Assembly: GCF_000014865.1 (NCBI RefSeq)
Contig: NC_008576.1
Coordinates: 4,059,001 to 4,123,000, forward strand
Source of the DNA: Magnetococcus marinus MC-1
GTDB taxonomy: Bacteria > Pseudomonadota > Magnetococcia > Magnetococcales > Magnetococcaceae
Length of the DNA stretch: 64,000 bases
Direction: 5' to 3'
Every line of letters starts with the position of its first letter. Within the stretch, counting starts at the first letter, position 1. The notes under the pieces are model-generated. The model was not told the origin of the DNA, did not search any database, and saw only the letters and a program-made list of their open reading frames with translations. Shown here in pieces: positions 17,834 through 28,772 of this stretch. Both the position numbers and the translations under genes were made by a program.

Positions 17834-18739
17834 TTAGTGACGCCCCTTAAAATCTACAATTAGGTGGGCCAAGATACCAAAAAACAGGGTTTGCAACCCA
17901 AACGTACAGAGTGCCAACACCAAGTTGACATGCACCACCGGTTTGATCCCAGCCCCAAACAGCCAATGGACCAGCTCGGCCATGGCCACACCCCCACCCA
18001 GGAAAAAACAGCCCAAACCCAAGGGTGCAAAAATTTTCAGGGGCCGTACCGAAATGAGCACCAAAAAAATCTGCGGCAACACCTTAAACGGATAGCGTAG
18101 CGAAACAAACGACTTGCCCGTAACCCGTTTATGAAAGGCAACCGACACATGCTCAAAGCGCATCCCTTTACGGTAGGCGTCCACCAAGATCTGCTGGGTA
18201 TAGTTATAGTCCCCCGGCAGATAAAATTGACGGGTGTAGACTTGACTGACCGCAAAAATCCCCGGTTGGCTATCTTTTAAGGGCCATTTGGTCAACCAGC
18301 GCATCAACCCGGTAAACACCTTATTGCCCATCCGTCGAATAAACGGCATACGGTAGCTAATGCGCTCAAAGCGGTTGCCATAGACCACATCCGCCGTATC
18401 CTCGCGAATGGGCTGGATGAGGGTCATGACATCCTGGGGATCGTGCTGCAAGTCGGCATCAAACTTAACCGTAATATCGGCTTGATCCCCATGAGCCGCC
18501 GTCAAACCGCTGCGCACCGCCGCGCCCAAACCCTGATTAACCCGGTGGCGTACCACCCGGTCGGCTCCAGCTTGCTCGGCCTTAGAGCGCGTGGCGTCGG
18601 TGGAGCCGTCATCCACCACATACACGCTCAGTGTCATGCCCTCGGCCGCATAGGCTGGTTTGAGCTGGCAGAGTGCCTCCACCGTGCGGCCAATCATCTC
18701 CTCTTCATTATAAGCAGGAACGATGATGATAACTTTCAT
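17834..18739 (-). CDS. Polyprenyl-phosphate-type family 2 glycosyltransferase, membrane bound
   Basis: 301 residues. The GT2 domain has VIIIVPAYNEEEMIGRTVEA, VVDDGSTDATRS, NQGLGAAVRSGL, KFDADLQHDP and YGNRFE, matching dolichyl/undecaprenyl-phosphate sugar transferases. Two C-terminal hydrophobic helices (about 225-250 and 262-290) anchor it in the membrane, as in the DPM1/GtrB group. It likely loads a sugar onto a lipid carrier. The start at 18739 (MKVIIIVP) is supported by AGGGATG upstream; an ATG nine bases earlier overlaps that site. Confidence 0.9.
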   Translation of the reverse strand: MKVIIIVPAYNEEEMIGRTVEALCQLKPAYAAEGMTLSVYVVDDGSTDATRSKAEQAGADRVVRHRVNQGLGAAVRSGLTAAHGDQADITVKFDADLQHDPQDVMTLIQPIREDTADVVYGNRFERISYRMPFIRRMGNKVFTGLMRWLTKWPLKDSQPGIFAVSQVYTRQFYLPGDYNYTQQILVDAYRKGMRFEHVSVAFHKRVTGKSFVSLRYPFKVLPQIFLVLISVRPLKIFAPLGLGCFFLGGGVAMAELVHWLFGAGIKPVVHVNLVLALCTFGLQTLFFGILAHLIVDFKGRH

Positions 18740-18835
18740 GATATTCATCCCTATGCTTGCTCAGGAGATGCGGGAAAATCCCTCTACCCCATCTGTTAAA
18801 CTACATGAACTTCACCGTCAGGTCATCGCGTTGTG

Positions 18836-20917
18836 TCACATGACCGTTGGTTTTACCCTCGTGCGGCTTTGGCACCAGCGCTGCCAGAGGGTGCGATAGA
18901 CCCCCTCCACCATACGGGTATAACCCGCGCCATCGGCAACCGGCGAAGCCTCCATCCGGCCACGCAAAGCTTGGCGCAGCGCCGCCAAACCCGCAAGATC
19001 CTGGGCCATGGCCACCGCGTGTTCCACATACGCCTGCTCATTTTTAACCGCCCACGCGCCCAACCCCACACAGTTAAGGTAACCCACCGAGTGACGCCCC
19101 GCCATGCGATCCCCATGCAGCGCCACCACCGGTACGCCCATCCACAGCGCCTCTACCGTGGTCAACCCCCCCGAGTAGGGAAACGGATCTAGGGCGATAT
19201 CCATCTCCCCATACCCTTGTAAAAGTTGCTCGTGGCTCACCCCGCCGTGCAACACGAGCCGCTGGGCCTCAATGCCGTGTTGCGCAAACTGCTGACACAC
19301 CCAAGCCCGCGTCTCGGCGCCATTCAGGGCAAAGGTGCGCAACAACAGCTTGGCATGGGGCAGACGTTTGAGCAACGTACTCCACAAGGCCACCACCGCT
19401 GGATTAAATTTAGCCAAATTATTGCAACAGCCAAAGGTGATGTGCCCCTTCTCTAAGGCAGGCAATGGGGCCACGGGGGGCAGATATGGGGGTGGGGCAT
19501 AGACGGTATTTAGATATCCGTGTAGACGAATTAATGGTTCACTAAAGGTCGACGCCAAAGCATCGGGGACCTGATAGGCATCCGCCAACACCCCATCCAT
19601 GGTGTCGATGCCGTTGGAGCAGTAACAGCCCCCCCCCAGCAACTGTACCGGTGCACTACGTTTGACCAACAGCCCAATGAGGTTGCCCCGAGTATGACCC
19701 GAGAGATCCACCAGCACATCAATCTGGTCCTGGGCAATCTGCTGAGCCACCACCCCATCGGGCTGACCGGCCAAATCATACCAGTGGTCAACCTGTTGAC
19801 GGCACGCCTCGGTCAACCAATCCTGTTTGGGGATATTGGCATAGACAAAACTCTCGACCGCTTGCTTATCGTGGTTTTGTAGCAGCGGCAGGGTAAAAAA
19901 ACCCAAGGGATGCTGACACAGATCCCCACTCAAATACCCCACCCGTAGCCGGCGCTGGGGATCGGCATCATTGGGAAAAGAGGGTGTTGTTTCTCCCCCC
20001 CCATGATGTTTGTTCCATACACGCAACTCTTGATAGAGATCCTCACCACGGTAGTGGCTGCTATACGAGAGTGCCATGAGCATATTACTACGGATTTCGC
20101 GGTTTTCCTCCAACGCCAAAGCCGCCCGAAAATGCGCAATCGCCGCATCCGCTTGTCCCATATCCACCAGCGTGTTGGCCAAATTATTGTGGGCCGCCAC
20201 CAGCGTCGCATCCTCTTGCAAGGCCCGCTCAAAGTGGTGTTGCGCCTGTGGATGGCGCTTGGTCTTGCGCAGCAACACCCCATAGCCATTGTGCGCCACC
20301 GCCATGCGGGGACGCTGCGCCAACACCGTTAAAAAAAGCGCCTCCGCTTGCTCATGCTGCTCCATTTGGTTGAGCAAAAGGGCATGATTATAGAGATGAT
20401 TGATGGACGCCGGGTTGAGTGCTCGCGCTTGCTTATAGGCGTCATTGGCCGCCTCCAGATCCCCCCGCGCCCGCGCCACTTTTGCCAAGCCATCCCAGGC
20501 ACCATCCATGGGCTGCTGGGCCAAGGCCCGCTCAAACCACTGTTGGGCTTCCTGCAAACGCTCCTGGCGCAAGAGATTGTAGCCATAGTTGACAGACAGG
20601 GTTAGGGGTTGATCCGCCCCCTTGAGCGCTTGTTCAAAGTGGTACGCCCCCCGCTCAAGCTGTTGCTGCTCGGTGTAGAGCATGCCCAGCAGACGGTGGC
20701 TATCATGGTGTTCTGGGGCCACCGCCAATACCGCCTGCAAGCGCTCTTCCAACGGCCCTTGGTCGCCACGCTGTTGGCTGATTAAGGCCATGTGGTAGCG
20801 CACCACCGGATGTTCAGGGGCCACTTGCAAAATCTGTCCATAGAGGGCTTCTGCCTGCTCCAACAGCCCTTCTTGCTGCCATTGTGCCGCCTGTCGAAAG
20901 GCCTCTTCCAGTGTCAT
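18836..20917 (-). CDS. TPR-containing SPINDLY/O-GlcNAc-transferase-like glycosyltransferase (GT41)
   Basis: 693 residues. The first ~300 form TPR units (EQAEALYGQILQVAPEHPVV, ANDAYKQARALNPASINHLY, AIAHFRAALALEENREIR). The rest is the GT41 catalytic region: RLRVGYLSGDLCQHPLGFF, QIDVLVDLSGHTRGN, FGCCNNLAKFNPAVVALWS, DIALDPFPYSGGLTTVEALW and GVPVVALHGDRMAGR. GT41 enzymes transfer N-acetylglucosamine or other sugars to protein side chains, for example flagellin or adhesins. The start at 20917 has GGAG seven bases upstream; the in-frame extension to 21058 crosses the terminator and is rejected. With the two GT2 genes downstream it suggests a protein-glycosylation locus. Confidence 0.93.
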   Translation of the reverse strand: MTLEEAFRQAAQWQQEGLLEQAEALYGQILQVAPEHPVVRYHMALISQQRGDQGPLEERLQAVLAVAPEHHDSHRLLGMLYTEQQQLERGAYHFEQALKGADQPLTLSVNYGYNLLRQERLQEAQQWFERALAQQPMDGAWDGLAKVARARGDLEAANDAYKQARALNPASINHLYNHALLLNQMEQHEQAEALFLTVLAQRPRMAVAHNGYGVLLRKTKRHPQAQHHFERALQEDATLVAAHNNLANTLVDMGQADAAIAHFRAALALEENREIRSNMLMALSYSSHYRGEDLYQELRVWNKHHGGGETTPSFPNDADPQRRLRVGYLSGDLCQHPLGFFTLPLLQNHDKQAVESFVYANIPKQDWLTEACRQQVDHWYDLAGQPDGVVAQQIAQDQIDVLVDLSGHTRGNLIGLLVKRSAPVQLLGGGCYCSNGIDTMDGVLADAYQVPDALASTFSEPLIRLHGYLNTVYAPPPYLPPVAPLPALEKGHITFGCCNNLAKFNPAVVALWSTLLKRLPHAKLLLRTFALNGAETRAWVCQQFAQHGIEAQRLVLHGGVSHEQLLQGYGEMDIALDPFPYSGGLTTVEALWMGVPVVALHGDRMAGRHSVGYLNCVGLGAWAVKNEQAYVEHAVAMAQDLAGLAALRQALRGRMEASPVADGAGYTRMVEGVYRTLWQRWCQSRTRVKPTVM

Positions 20918-21025
20918 AACCCGCTCCACGCCAGTGAACAACCCAAACCTAACCCACTGTTCTATGCGCAAAGCGTGCCACCCCAAGCGCCCCCTGACAC
21001 ACCCCGCCCAAGTCGCACACCCCCA

Positions 21026-21081
21026 GTTGAACATAACAAAGGGCGGCTGTAGGGTCACAGCCGCCCTTTGTTATGTTCAAC
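21026..21081. terminator. Perfect 25-bp inverted repeat, bidirectional terminator
   Basis: Arms 21026-21050 and 21057-21081 are exact reverse complements with a six-base loop. The GC core GGGCGGCTGT/ACAGCCGCCC is followed by TTTGTTATGTT, and by the equivalent sequence on the other strand. It lies 20 bases past the reductase stop and just upstream of the TPR glycosyltransferase. Confidence 0.85.
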
Positions 21082-21100
21082 CCTATTGTTACGCTCTCCC

Positions 21101-22249
21101 TTAGCTGGCAGCGCGCTCTTCCATCTCTTTGAGCAGCTGCCCCTTTAAGGCCGCATTACTACCGGTAAGCACAAACCCTTGCAGCCTCTCCTGTTGATCA
21201 AAAAAGCGGCCCAGCACGCCATCCTCCCCCTGGGAGAGCGCCCAGCGCCCCTCCATCTTACCCACCGGCAGGGTGACAACCGGGTGCAAGCTGGTCTTGA
21301 TCGCGACCGGCATAAGGGGATAGACCACTGCGGTGGCCTCACCACTCAAGGTGGCGGCCAATGCCCGACCAGCAACCATCAACGGCTGCACATAGGGCAG
21401 ATTGCGGCCTTCCACCTCCGCGCAATCCCCCAGGGCGTAGATGTGTGGATCGGAGGTTTGCAAATAAGCATCGGTCACAATGCCCCGGTTAACCGCCAAA
21501 CCAGCGGCTTGAGCCAACGCAATATTGGGCCGCAGACCCACCGCAGACAACACCAGATCACCTTCGACCACCTGCCCATTCTTGAGCTCGGTGACAAACC
21601 CCTGAGCGCTCTTTTCAATGGCACCATTAAAGGTTTCCAAATGCCACGTCGCCCCAGCCTCGGCCAACCGCTGCTGCACCGCCCGCCCCGCCGCCTCGGG
21701 GATTAAAGCGCTAATGGGCCACGGGTCCGGACCGATTAAAGAGACCTGTTTACCCACCTTCAACAGATCGTTGGCAAATTCACAACCGATCAAACCGGGA
21801 CCGATCACCATCACCCGTTCCACCCCCTGCAAACGGGTGCGCCACCGGGCATAATCGGCCAACGAATTGACCTGCATCACCTCAGCGGCGCCACTGCCTT
21901 GTAACGGCAATTGAATGGGGTTGGCCCCCACCGCCAGCACCAGCGTATGGTAAACGATGCTTTGACCACTGCTTAACTGCAATGTACGCGCAGCGGTATC
22001 CAGCTGCTCCACCTGGGTGTGGGTAATAATTTCTGCTTCTAACTGGGCCATCATCTGTTCTGCACTGGCCATCACCAACGCTGCGGCATCCTTATTTTGC
22101 GCCAAGGCGCTGGAAAGCATGGGCTTGGAGTACGAAGCACCATCATCACTGCTAATAAGGGTAATGGGACGCTTATCCTGCCGCTTACGCAGCTCCTTAG
22201 CCAAACCATAACCGGCCAGTCCAGTCCCAATAATCACTAATCGATTCAT
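21101..22249 (-). CDS. NAD(P)/FAD-dependent oxidoreductase, rubredoxin reductase type
   Basis: 382 residues of a class I pyridine nucleotide-disulfide-like flavoprotein. Seen: N-terminal FAD site VIIGTGLAGYGLAKELRK, central NAD(P) site VMVIGPGLIGCEFANDL, and C-terminal FAD motif YALGDCAEVEG. SYSKPMLSSALAQ at the start is typical of rubredoxin- and NorW-type reductases, and no redox-active Cys pair is visible. It would pass electrons from NAD(P)H to a small iron-sulfur or rubredoxin-like carrier. The rubrerythrin at 39263 could be an indirect client, but the two genes are unlinked. Confidence 0.88.
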   Translation of the reverse strand: MNRLVIIGTGLAGYGLAKELRKRQDKRPITLISSDDGASYSKPMLSSALAQNKDAAALVMASAEQMMAQLEAEIITHTQVEQLDTAARTLQLSSGQSIVYHTLVLAVGANPIQLPLQGSGAAEVMQVNSLADYARWRTRLQGVERVMVIGPGLIGCEFANDLLKVGKQVSLIGPDPWPISALIPEAAGRAVQQRLAEAGATWHLETFNGAIEKSAQGFVTELKNGQVVEGDLVLSAVGLRPNIALAQAAGLAVNRGIVTDAYLQTSDPHIYALGDCAEVEGRNLPYVQPLMVAGRALAATLSGEATAVVYPLMPVAIKTSLHPVVTLPVGKMEGRWALSQGEDGVLGRFFDQQERLQGFVLTGSNAALKGQLLKEMEERAAS

Positions 22250-22407
22250 GCCACTATCCTCTCTAAAACAGCCTTTTTGGCTAACAAATCCACTCGATTA
22301 AAAAACCTTTGCCCACCCAGAGCTAAGAGATCCCCCCTACTGTTTGGTTCCCCCTTAAAAGAGCACGCACCCTGTTGATCCACCGCTGAAAGCCCCTTAT
22401 AGCGCAA

Positions 22408-25400
22408 TTAACCTTGGTGAATGGAGCCTGCCAACATACCGTGAATACGGTAAATGGCGTCCAGCAATTGGTGTTTGCGAAAGGGTTTGGTCAAATAAAA
22501 ATCACAGCCGCACGCCAGCGCCTTGTCCAGATCCCGCCGCACCGACAGCGCCGTTAACGCAATGATAGGGGTAGGTAGTCGATGCTGCTGCTGCTCCCAT
22601 TGGCGTATCTTACGGGTGGCGCCATAACCATCCAGCACGGGCATAAGCAGATCCATTAACACCAGATCATAGTGTTCGCGCTTAAAGCGATCCAAGGCTT
22701 GCGCACCATCCTCGCACAGATCCAGATGGTGCCCACTTTTGGCTAAAAAGGCTTGTACCAGCTTACGGTTATCCTCGGCATCATCCACCGCTAAAATACG
22801 TAAGGGCGCTTGTACCTGCTCGACGATCACCTCTTCTGGGGCTGAGGGTTCATCCATGGAGCTCTCGGCCCGTGGCAAGGGCAAATTGACGCTAAAGGTC
22901 GACCCCACCCCCACCTGACTCTCTACCTGAATATCTCCCCCCATGGCTTCGCACAGATGTTTACAGATGGTCAGCCCCAGACCGGTACCACCAAATTTGC
23001 GGGTGGTGGAGGTATCCGCCTGGGTAAAGGGATGGAAAATTTTCTCCATACTATGAGCCGCTATGCCCACACCGGTATCACTCACTTTAAAAAAGGTACG
23101 ATCCGCCACCCCCCGGCTCATCTGCAAACTCACGGTGCCGCTGTTGGTAAATTTAATGGCGTTGGAGAGCAAATTAACCAGGATCTGGCGCAAACGGTCC
23201 GGGTCCCCCATCACAAAACGGGGGACCTCCAGGGCCATCTCGCTCTCCAACCGCACCCCCTTGTGCTCCGCCGCCACCCGTTTAATTTGGGTAATCTCCT
23301 CCACCAACCTCGGCAGGTCAAAGATGGTATACTCCAGATCCAACTTGCCCGCTTCAATCTTCGCGAGATCCAAGGTCTCATTGACCAAATTAAGCAACAG
23401 TTCACCCGCATTCCGGGAGATCTCCATAAGCCGTTGCTGCTCAGAGCTAAGCGCACTTTCACTCAGCAACTCATGGGTGCCCAAAATGGCATTTAACGGG
23501 GTGCGGATCTCATGGCTCATAATGGCTAAAAATTCGCTCTTGGCGCGGTTACCAGCCTCGGCCTCATCCTTACGGAGCTCCGCTTCACGGGTGGCCAACT
23601 CCAACTCGGCGGTGCGCATACGTACCTGCTTTTCCAACCGCTCCCGATGCCGTTTGAGCTCTAACTGGCTATGGATGCGCCGCCTAACCACCTCCCCATG
23701 ATAGGGTTTGGTGATATAATCCACCCCCCCGATCAGGAACCCTTCGGCCTCATCCACCACCTCTTTTTTAGCACTCACAAAGATGACCGGAATCTCCTGG
23801 GTAGCCTCCATCGCTTTAAGGCGTCGGCACACCTCATAACCGTTCATCTCTGGCATCATAATATCCAGCAGCACCATATCCGGCGCAGGGTCACACTGGG
23901 CCAACATCAAAGCCTCGGGGCCACTCAGAGCCGCCATCCGCTCATAATCCTCCAAAATATCCTTGAGCACATCCACGTTGTCCGGCTGATCATCCACGAT
24001 CAAAATCCGCTCTTTTACACTGGCTGGACACCGCACATTTTGATCAATAATTGGGTACTTCAATGCCTTGGCAATAAGCAAAAAGCTCTGCAATGCCTCA
24101 TAAAAGTTATAGCGATCCACCTGCTTACATACGGTCCAATAGGCCGTCGCTAAAGGGGTCTCTTTAAGCAGCTCCCCCAATGCCTGCAACAGCGCCGCAG
24201 CGTCGATACTGTGGTATTTAAGCCGTCCCGCCAGTTGATCCAGCAGCGGCCCAACTTGGTGCAGGTCCACCACCAACTCCGGCAGATCATCGTGGAGCAA
24301 ATTCGAGGAGAGCGCCACCCCCTTCTGCTCAACCTGATGGCTAGCAATGCCCTGCAACACCTGCTCCAGACGATGGCTAAAACTCTGAAAAGCCGCTTCA
24401 ATCATCGCCTCATGGCCGTCGGCCATGGCCAATTCTAAGGCCACCACCGCCTTGGCCAACTCCACCGCACCCAGGGCCGCCGCGCGATTTCTCAACCCAT
24501 GAATCTGCCGCCCCAACACGGCCCACTGACCCCTTTGTAGCTGTTGCTGCATACTGGGCAACACTTCGGCATACAGTTGAAAAAAACGTGATAGCAAAAC
24601 CACATACAACTCTTGATTGCCCGCTAAACGGTTTATCCCAATCTCAGGATCCACCCCCCGTAATAGGGGTACCTCATCCCCCCGCGCCACAATCCGCCAA
24701 GAGGCATCCAAGGTAGGCCGCGTAATCCAGCGTTTCAACGCCCCATAGAGCCGCTCGGGGCGGATCGGCTTATGCAAAAAACCTTGAAAACCCAGATCTT
24801 GCAAATCCAGCTGCTCTTCCTCCCCGGTGCCCGTAGAGAGCGCCAACACCGGCAATGACCGCCATGCCTCTTGAGCCCGTATGCGTTGCATGGCCTCACT
24901 GCCATCCATCACCGGCATGTGCAGATCCATCAACACCAAGTCATACTCAAACCGCGCCAGCCGATCCAGCGCTTGCTGACCATTTTCCGCAATGTCCACC
25001 ACCAAACCGACCCGCTCCAGCAGCTCCGCCGCGACCTGCTGGTTAATGGGATTATCCTCCACCAGCAGCAGATACGCCCCTCCTACCAAACGACCGATCT
25101 CCGACTCCGCCGCCAACTGCTGCACCTTGCGGCGATCTTTATGCTGCTCCTGATCGTGCCAACCGCCACTCAAGGCCGTCACCAGACGATCCCGGCTAAT
25201 GGGTTTGTCCAGACAATAATCCACCCCTGCACGCTCGGCTTGGTTTTTAATCTCATCCTGCCCAAAGGCGCTTAATAAAATGATGCGCGGGTGTAGTCCC
25301 TCGGGCAGCTCCGCCTTTAACATGGCCCGCATCTCAATAACCGCGACCACCCCATCCTTACCTGGCAACCCCCAATCGACCAATAGATACCGAAAAGGCT

Positions 25401-27483
25401 GCGGCCCACCCTGCTCACTAAGCAGCAATGCCCGTGCCTGCGCTGGCGTGGCACACAGGCTGGGTGATAGACTCAAGGCACTGAGCAGTGCCTGCAAATG
25501 TTCACGGCTGTCTGGATTGTCATCCACCACCAGCACCCGCTCGCCCCATAGGACATCCGGCAACAGGCTACGGTTGCGGCGATCCTCGGCATACAGATCC
25601 ACCAAGATCTCAAAGTGAAATTGGCTGCCCTTACCCGGCTCACTCTCGGCCCACACCGAGCCATCCATAAGCGAGACCAACCGCTTGACTATGGAGAGCC
25701 CCAAACCCGTGCCACCAAAACGTCGGGTGGTGGAGCTGTCCGCTTGCACAAACGGGGCAAACAGATGGGGGAGCTGTTCGGGATCAATACCAATACCACT
25801 ATCGCTTACCGAACAGGTCAGGCGTACACGGTGCCCCTCCAGCAGCTCGGGTTGGGCGCGTACGGTAATAAAACCATTTTTGGTAAACTTAACCGCATTG
25901 CGGATCAAATTAATGAAAATCTGCTCCAGCCGCATGGCATCGCCATAGAGCACCTGATTAAAATTTAAAGGGGCCAAAAAGACCAGATCCACCGCATGAT
26001 CCGCAGCCTGCTTGCTGAACAGATCCGCCAACCGCTCCAATAGAAAATGCAGATCAAATTTAACCGGATCCAGCTCCAGCCGCCCCACATCCATCTTGGA
26101 GAAGTCCAAAATATCGTTGATAATACCCATCAACGAATGGGACGCATTTTTGGTCTTTTCCAAATAGTCGCGCACTTTGGGGGAGAGATCTCCACGCAAA
26201 GCCAGATCGGTAAAACCCAACACGGCGTTCATGGGGGTGCGGATTTCGTGACTCATATTGGCAATAAAAGCACTCTTTGCCTTACTGGCGCTCTCCGCCG
26301 CAGAGAGGGTCTCTTCTAATGATTTAAGCAACTGTTTTTTATCGGTAATATCTTGAATAAAGGCGGTATAATGGAGTTCTCCCCCCTGCTGCGGCATAGC
26401 GGATAAGGCCACCTGAAGATCAATCAGCTCTCCATCAATGCGCTTACCAATGGCCTCCAATCGGCCCTTGTTCGGAACCATTTCCAACGCTCCATGCATC
26501 GCATTTGTCAAGGAGGGGGCCTGCTTGTTTTGTAACGATTCAGGGATTAACCGTTCGGTCAGAGAAACACCCATAACGTTTTGCCGTGGGTAGCCGAACA
26601 GCCGTTCTGCGGCGGGGTTGTAGCTCAGCACATCACCCTGCTGATCCGTGGTGATAATGGCATCCTGAGCATTATCCAGCACGGCCTTGTGACGGGCCAC
26701 CATCTGGTTGAGCTCGCCGTAGCGTTCCACACTCTCAGCCATTTGGTAAACTCGGCTAATAAGCTCTTCAGGCTCATAGGGTTTGTTAATATAATCGTTG
26801 GCACCTGCCTTAATAAAATCCACCGCCAGCTCAGATTGACCCGCCGACGAGAGGCCCATAATGCCCATCTCATCCCGGCTGTAGCGGCTACGCAGCTTGG
26901 CCGTTAGTGCCACACCATTAAGGTTGGGCATCTCATAGTCAGTCACAACCAGATCCACGGGCGTCTCTTGCAACAGCGCCCAAGCCTCAGCCCCATCCTG
27001 AGCCAATCGCACCTGAAACCCATAACGCTGCAAAAACTGCCCTAATACGGCGCGGGCACTGCGAGAGTCATCCACCACCATCATGGTCAAGTGGCGGTTG
27101 CGCGCCACCCGCAACACGCTATGGATAACCGCATCAATGACGCTGCGGTTATCTTTAACAAAATAGTCCAGCACACCCTTTTTAAAGAGTTGGGTGCGCA
27201 TTTCCACCTGTTTGTCACCGGTCAGCACAATGGCAGGCAGGTTGTGTTGCAGTACCAGATCCACCACCTCGCCGTGGGGGCCGTCGGGCAGGTGCAGATC
27301 CAATATGGCCAGAAGAAAGGGGTGTTTAGCCTGTTCAAGATGCTGGCGCGTTTGGGCGAGAGAGTCTGCCCATACCACACGAAAGCCCAAGCGCTTTTGG
27401 ATCTGCCCTTGGAGCAGGGCAGCAAAGCTTTTGGAATCCTCCACCAGCAGGATGTTTACTAGCTTGTCGTTGGAATCAACCAT
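22408..27483 (-). CDS. Giant cytoplasmic hybrid histidine kinase with two kinase cores and six receiver domains
   Basis: 1691 residues with no signal peptide or membrane segment. Domain order by motif: REC1 (about 10-128, [10 protein letters not shown]), REC2 (132-255, [13 protein letters not shown]), PAS (268-385), HisKA 1 ([15 protein letters not shown] near 410) with HATPase 1 ([21 protein letters not shown]), REC3 (650-775, [12 protein letters not shown]), REC4 (805-925, [13 protein letters not shown]), Hpt-like (950-1050, [14 protein letters not shown]), REC5 (1160-1285, [12 protein letters not shown]), HisKA 2 ([15 protein letters not shown] near 1325) with HATPase 2 ([21 protein letters not shown]), and REC6 (1560-1685, [13 protein letters not shown]). 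Every REC keeps a phosphoacceptor Asp. Two complete kinase units joined by an Hpt imply an internal phosphorelay. Output and stimulus are unknown; no DNA-binding or GGDEF domain is present. Confidence 0.95.
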   Translation of the reverse strand: MVDSNDKLVNILLVEDSKSFAALLQGQIQKRLGFRVVWADSLAQTRQHLEQAKHPFLLAILDLHLPDGPHGEVVDLVLQHNLPAIVLTGDKQVEMRTQLFKKGVLDYFVKDNRSVIDAVIHSVLRVARNRHLTMMVVDDSRSARAVLGQFLQRYGFQVRLAQDGAEAWALLQETPVDLVVTDYEMPNLNGVALTAKLRSRYSRDEMGIMGLSSAGQSELAVDFIKAGANDYINKPYEPEELISRVYQMAESVERYGELNQMVARHKAVLDNAQDAIITTDQQGDVLSYNPAAERLFGYPRQNVMGVSLTERLIPESLQNKQAPSLTNAMHGALEMVPNKGRLEAIGKRIDGELIDLQVALSAMPQQGGELHYTAFIQDITDKKQLLKSLEETLSAAESASKAKSAFIANMSHEIRTPMNAVLGFTDLALRGDLSPKVRDYLEKTKNASHSLMGIINDILDFSKMDVGRLELDPVKFDLHFLLERLADLFSKQAADHAVDLVFLAPLNFNQVLYGDAMRLEQIFINLIRNAVKFTKNGFITVRAQPELLEGHRVRLTCSVSDSGIGIDPEQLPHLFAPFVQADSSTTRRFGGTGLGLSIVKRLVSLMDGSVWAESEPGKGSQFHFEILVDLYAEDRRNRSLLPDVLWGERVLVVDDNPDSREHLQALLSALSLSPSLCATPAQARALLLSEQGGPQPFRYLLVDWGLPGKDGVVAVIEMRAMLKAELPEGLHPRIILLSAFGQDEIKNQAERAGVDYCLDKPISRDRLVTALSGGWHDQEQHKDRRKVQQLAAESEIGRLVGGAYLLLVEDNPINQQVAAELLERVGLVVDIAENGQQALDRLARFEYDLVLMDLHMPVMDGSEAMQRIRAQEAWRSLPVLALSTGTGEEEQLDLQDLGFQGFLHKPIRPERLYGALKRWITRPTLDASWRIVARGDEVPLLRGVDPEIGINRLAGNQELYVVLLSRFFQLYAEVLPSMQQQLQRGQWAVLGRQIHGLRNRAAALGAVELAKAVVALELAMADGHEAMIEAAFQSFSHRLEQVLQGIASHQVEQKGVALSSNLLHDDLPELVVDLHQVGPLLDQLAGRLKYHSIDAAALLQALGELLKETPLATAYWTVCKQVDRYNFYEALQSFLLIAKALKYPIIDQNVRCPASVKERILIVDDQPDNVDVLKDILEDYERMAALSGPEALMLAQCDPAPDMVLLDIMMPEMNGYEVCRRLKAMEATQEIPVIFVSAKKEVVDEAEGFLIGGVDYITKPYHGEVVRRRIHSQLELKRHRERLEKQVRMRTAELELATREAELRKDEAEAGNRAKSEFLAIMSHEIRTPLNAILGTHELLSESALSSEQQRLMEISRNAGELLLNLVNETLDLAKIEAGKLDLEYTIFDLPRLVEEITQIKRVAAEHKGVRLESEMALEVPRFVMGDPDRLRQILVNLLSNAIKFTNSGTVSLQMSRGVADRTFFKVSDTGVGIAAHSMEKIFHPFTQADTSTTRKFGGTGLGLTICKHLCEAMGGDIQVESQVGVGSTFSVNLPLPRAESSMDEPSAPEEVIVEQVQAPLRILAVDDAEDNRKLVQAFLAKSGHHLDLCEDGAQALDRFKREHYDLVLMDLLMPVLDGYGATRKIRQWEQQQHRLPTPIIALTALSVRRDLDKALACGCDFYLTKPFRKHQLLDAIYRIHGMLAGSIHQG

Positions 27484-27593
27484 GAGGTTCCTGTCTTAGG
27501 CAAGCAGCTCAAATGGAGTGATATGCTCTCAGTGTAATCATTTTATATCCATACTCACAATCAAATAACCCTTTTGACCGGCCATTCATTCCA

Positions 27594-28772
27594 CTATTTT
27601 GGCTGATAACCGGGTATGATGTTCATGACATCCAGCGCTTGATTATCACGGGCCGCGTAACAGTGAAAACCCTCTTTAAAACAGCGTCGCTGATACTCCC
27701 GGATACGTGCCAGATTCGCGGCATCCTCAGGGTGGCCATTATCCACATAATCCACCGAAAAGACCCGTTTGCCCGGTGCCGCTGCAATACGCCATATCCG
27801 TTTTAACCGTTTGTGCAACCAAGCTTTATCATCCTGTTGTGCGGTACGCACATACCACAGGCTCTCTACCCCAATACCGTCGATGGCCGCCAGATAATCC
27901 CCGCCCCAGTCATAATCCATAATGGCCTCGCCATTTTGGGGAATAATCAAAAAACCATCCCCCCCCATCTCCCGGGCGGTTTGGGCGATACGTTTGACCA
28001 AGGCGATCATACGCTGCGCGGCTTCACGTTCATTGCCCACGGGATCGTCTGCCACCCTTTTTTCATGCCCTTGGGGTAGCCCTTGCAAGGTTGGGTCAGG
28101 CCAATATTCAAAGGCATCAATGATGTCCAAATAGACCCCGCGAAAGCCCTGTTGCACAATTCGCCGCAGCTCGGGTTTAAGCACATCTTGCCACCATGCG
28201 GGGTGCCAATAGCGCACCTTATAGTTACCCGGCCAGTTAGGGTTGGTTTTACCCAACCAAACTGGTGCCTGTTCGGTGCGCTGGTTGCCCCCTTTTTCCG
28301 TCACCCAGGCTGGATTCCAATAGCCCCGGTAATCCTCGGCCTCGCCGATAGAGAGATAAGCCACCGGCACGGTTCCGCAGGCGGTAAGTTGGTCGATCTC
28401 TTTTTGGTGATAGCGGCTGTTGGCATCCCCGTGGCGAGCCGGGTCCATCACCACTAACGGAAAACGCGTCTTACAAATGGCCGCAGGCTCCGCCCCTTGC
28501 AGTTGATAGAGCCAGTCCCGTTGAGCTGCTTGCAGCGGTTCGACCCCCATGCTCCCCCCCATTATAAGCGCAAAAAAAACCATCCAAGGTGTGCCGGTTA
28601 CGCGCCACGATCGCTCCTTCGGCTGCCACACGCCAACCTGTCTAAACCCCCTCGGTGCCGCACCATAACCGCCCAACCTTTTGTTCGGATAGCCGATACC
28701 AAGCAGACTTAACGCCAACTCAACCCTTGTGCACATACGGCCACCCATCCAGCAAAACAACATCAACCCCAT
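27594..28772 (-). CDS. GH114 / TM1410-type secreted glycoside hydrolase-like protein
   Basis: 392 residues from the upstream start. The mature part shows FPLVVMDPARHGD, VAYLSIGEAEDYRGYWNP, YWHPAWWQDVLKPELRR, GFRGVYLDIIDAFEYWPD, FLIIPQNGEA, GIGVESLWY and KRVFSVDYVDN. This is a TIM-barrel pattern of the endo-alpha-1,4-polygalactosaminidase (GH114)/TM1410 family, which acts on galactosamine-containing exopolysaccharide. A signal-peptide-like stretch (WMVFFALIMGGSMGVEPLQA) begins only near residue 63. Either the start is downstream (ATG at 28583, no good ribosome-binding site) or the N-terminus is unusually long; AGGGTAA precedes the ATG used here. Secreted or periplasmic. Confidence 0.8.
   Translation of the reverse strand: MGLMLFCWMGGRMCTRVELALSLLGIGYPNKRLGGYGAAPRGFRQVGVWQPKERSWRVTGTPWMVFFALIMGGSMGVEPLQAAQRDWLYQLQGAEPAAICKTRFPLVVMDPARHGDANSRYHQKEIDQLTACGTVPVAYLSIGEAEDYRGYWNPAWVTEKGGNQRTEQAPVWLGKTNPNWPGNYKVRYWHPAWWQDVLKPELRRIVQQGFRGVYLDIIDAFEYWPDPTLQGLPQGHEKRVADDPVGNEREAAQRMIALVKRIAQTAREMGGDGFLIIPQNGEAIMDYDWGGDYLAAIDGIGVESLWYVRTAQQDDKAWLHKRLKRIWRIAAAPGKRVFSVDYVDNGHPEDAANLARIREYQRRCFKEGFHCYAARDNQALDVMNIIPGYQPK

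Noticed and set aside
20918-21058. 47-codon extension of the GT41 protein
   Set aside because: It runs through the 25-bp terminator palindrome and lacks a start signal.
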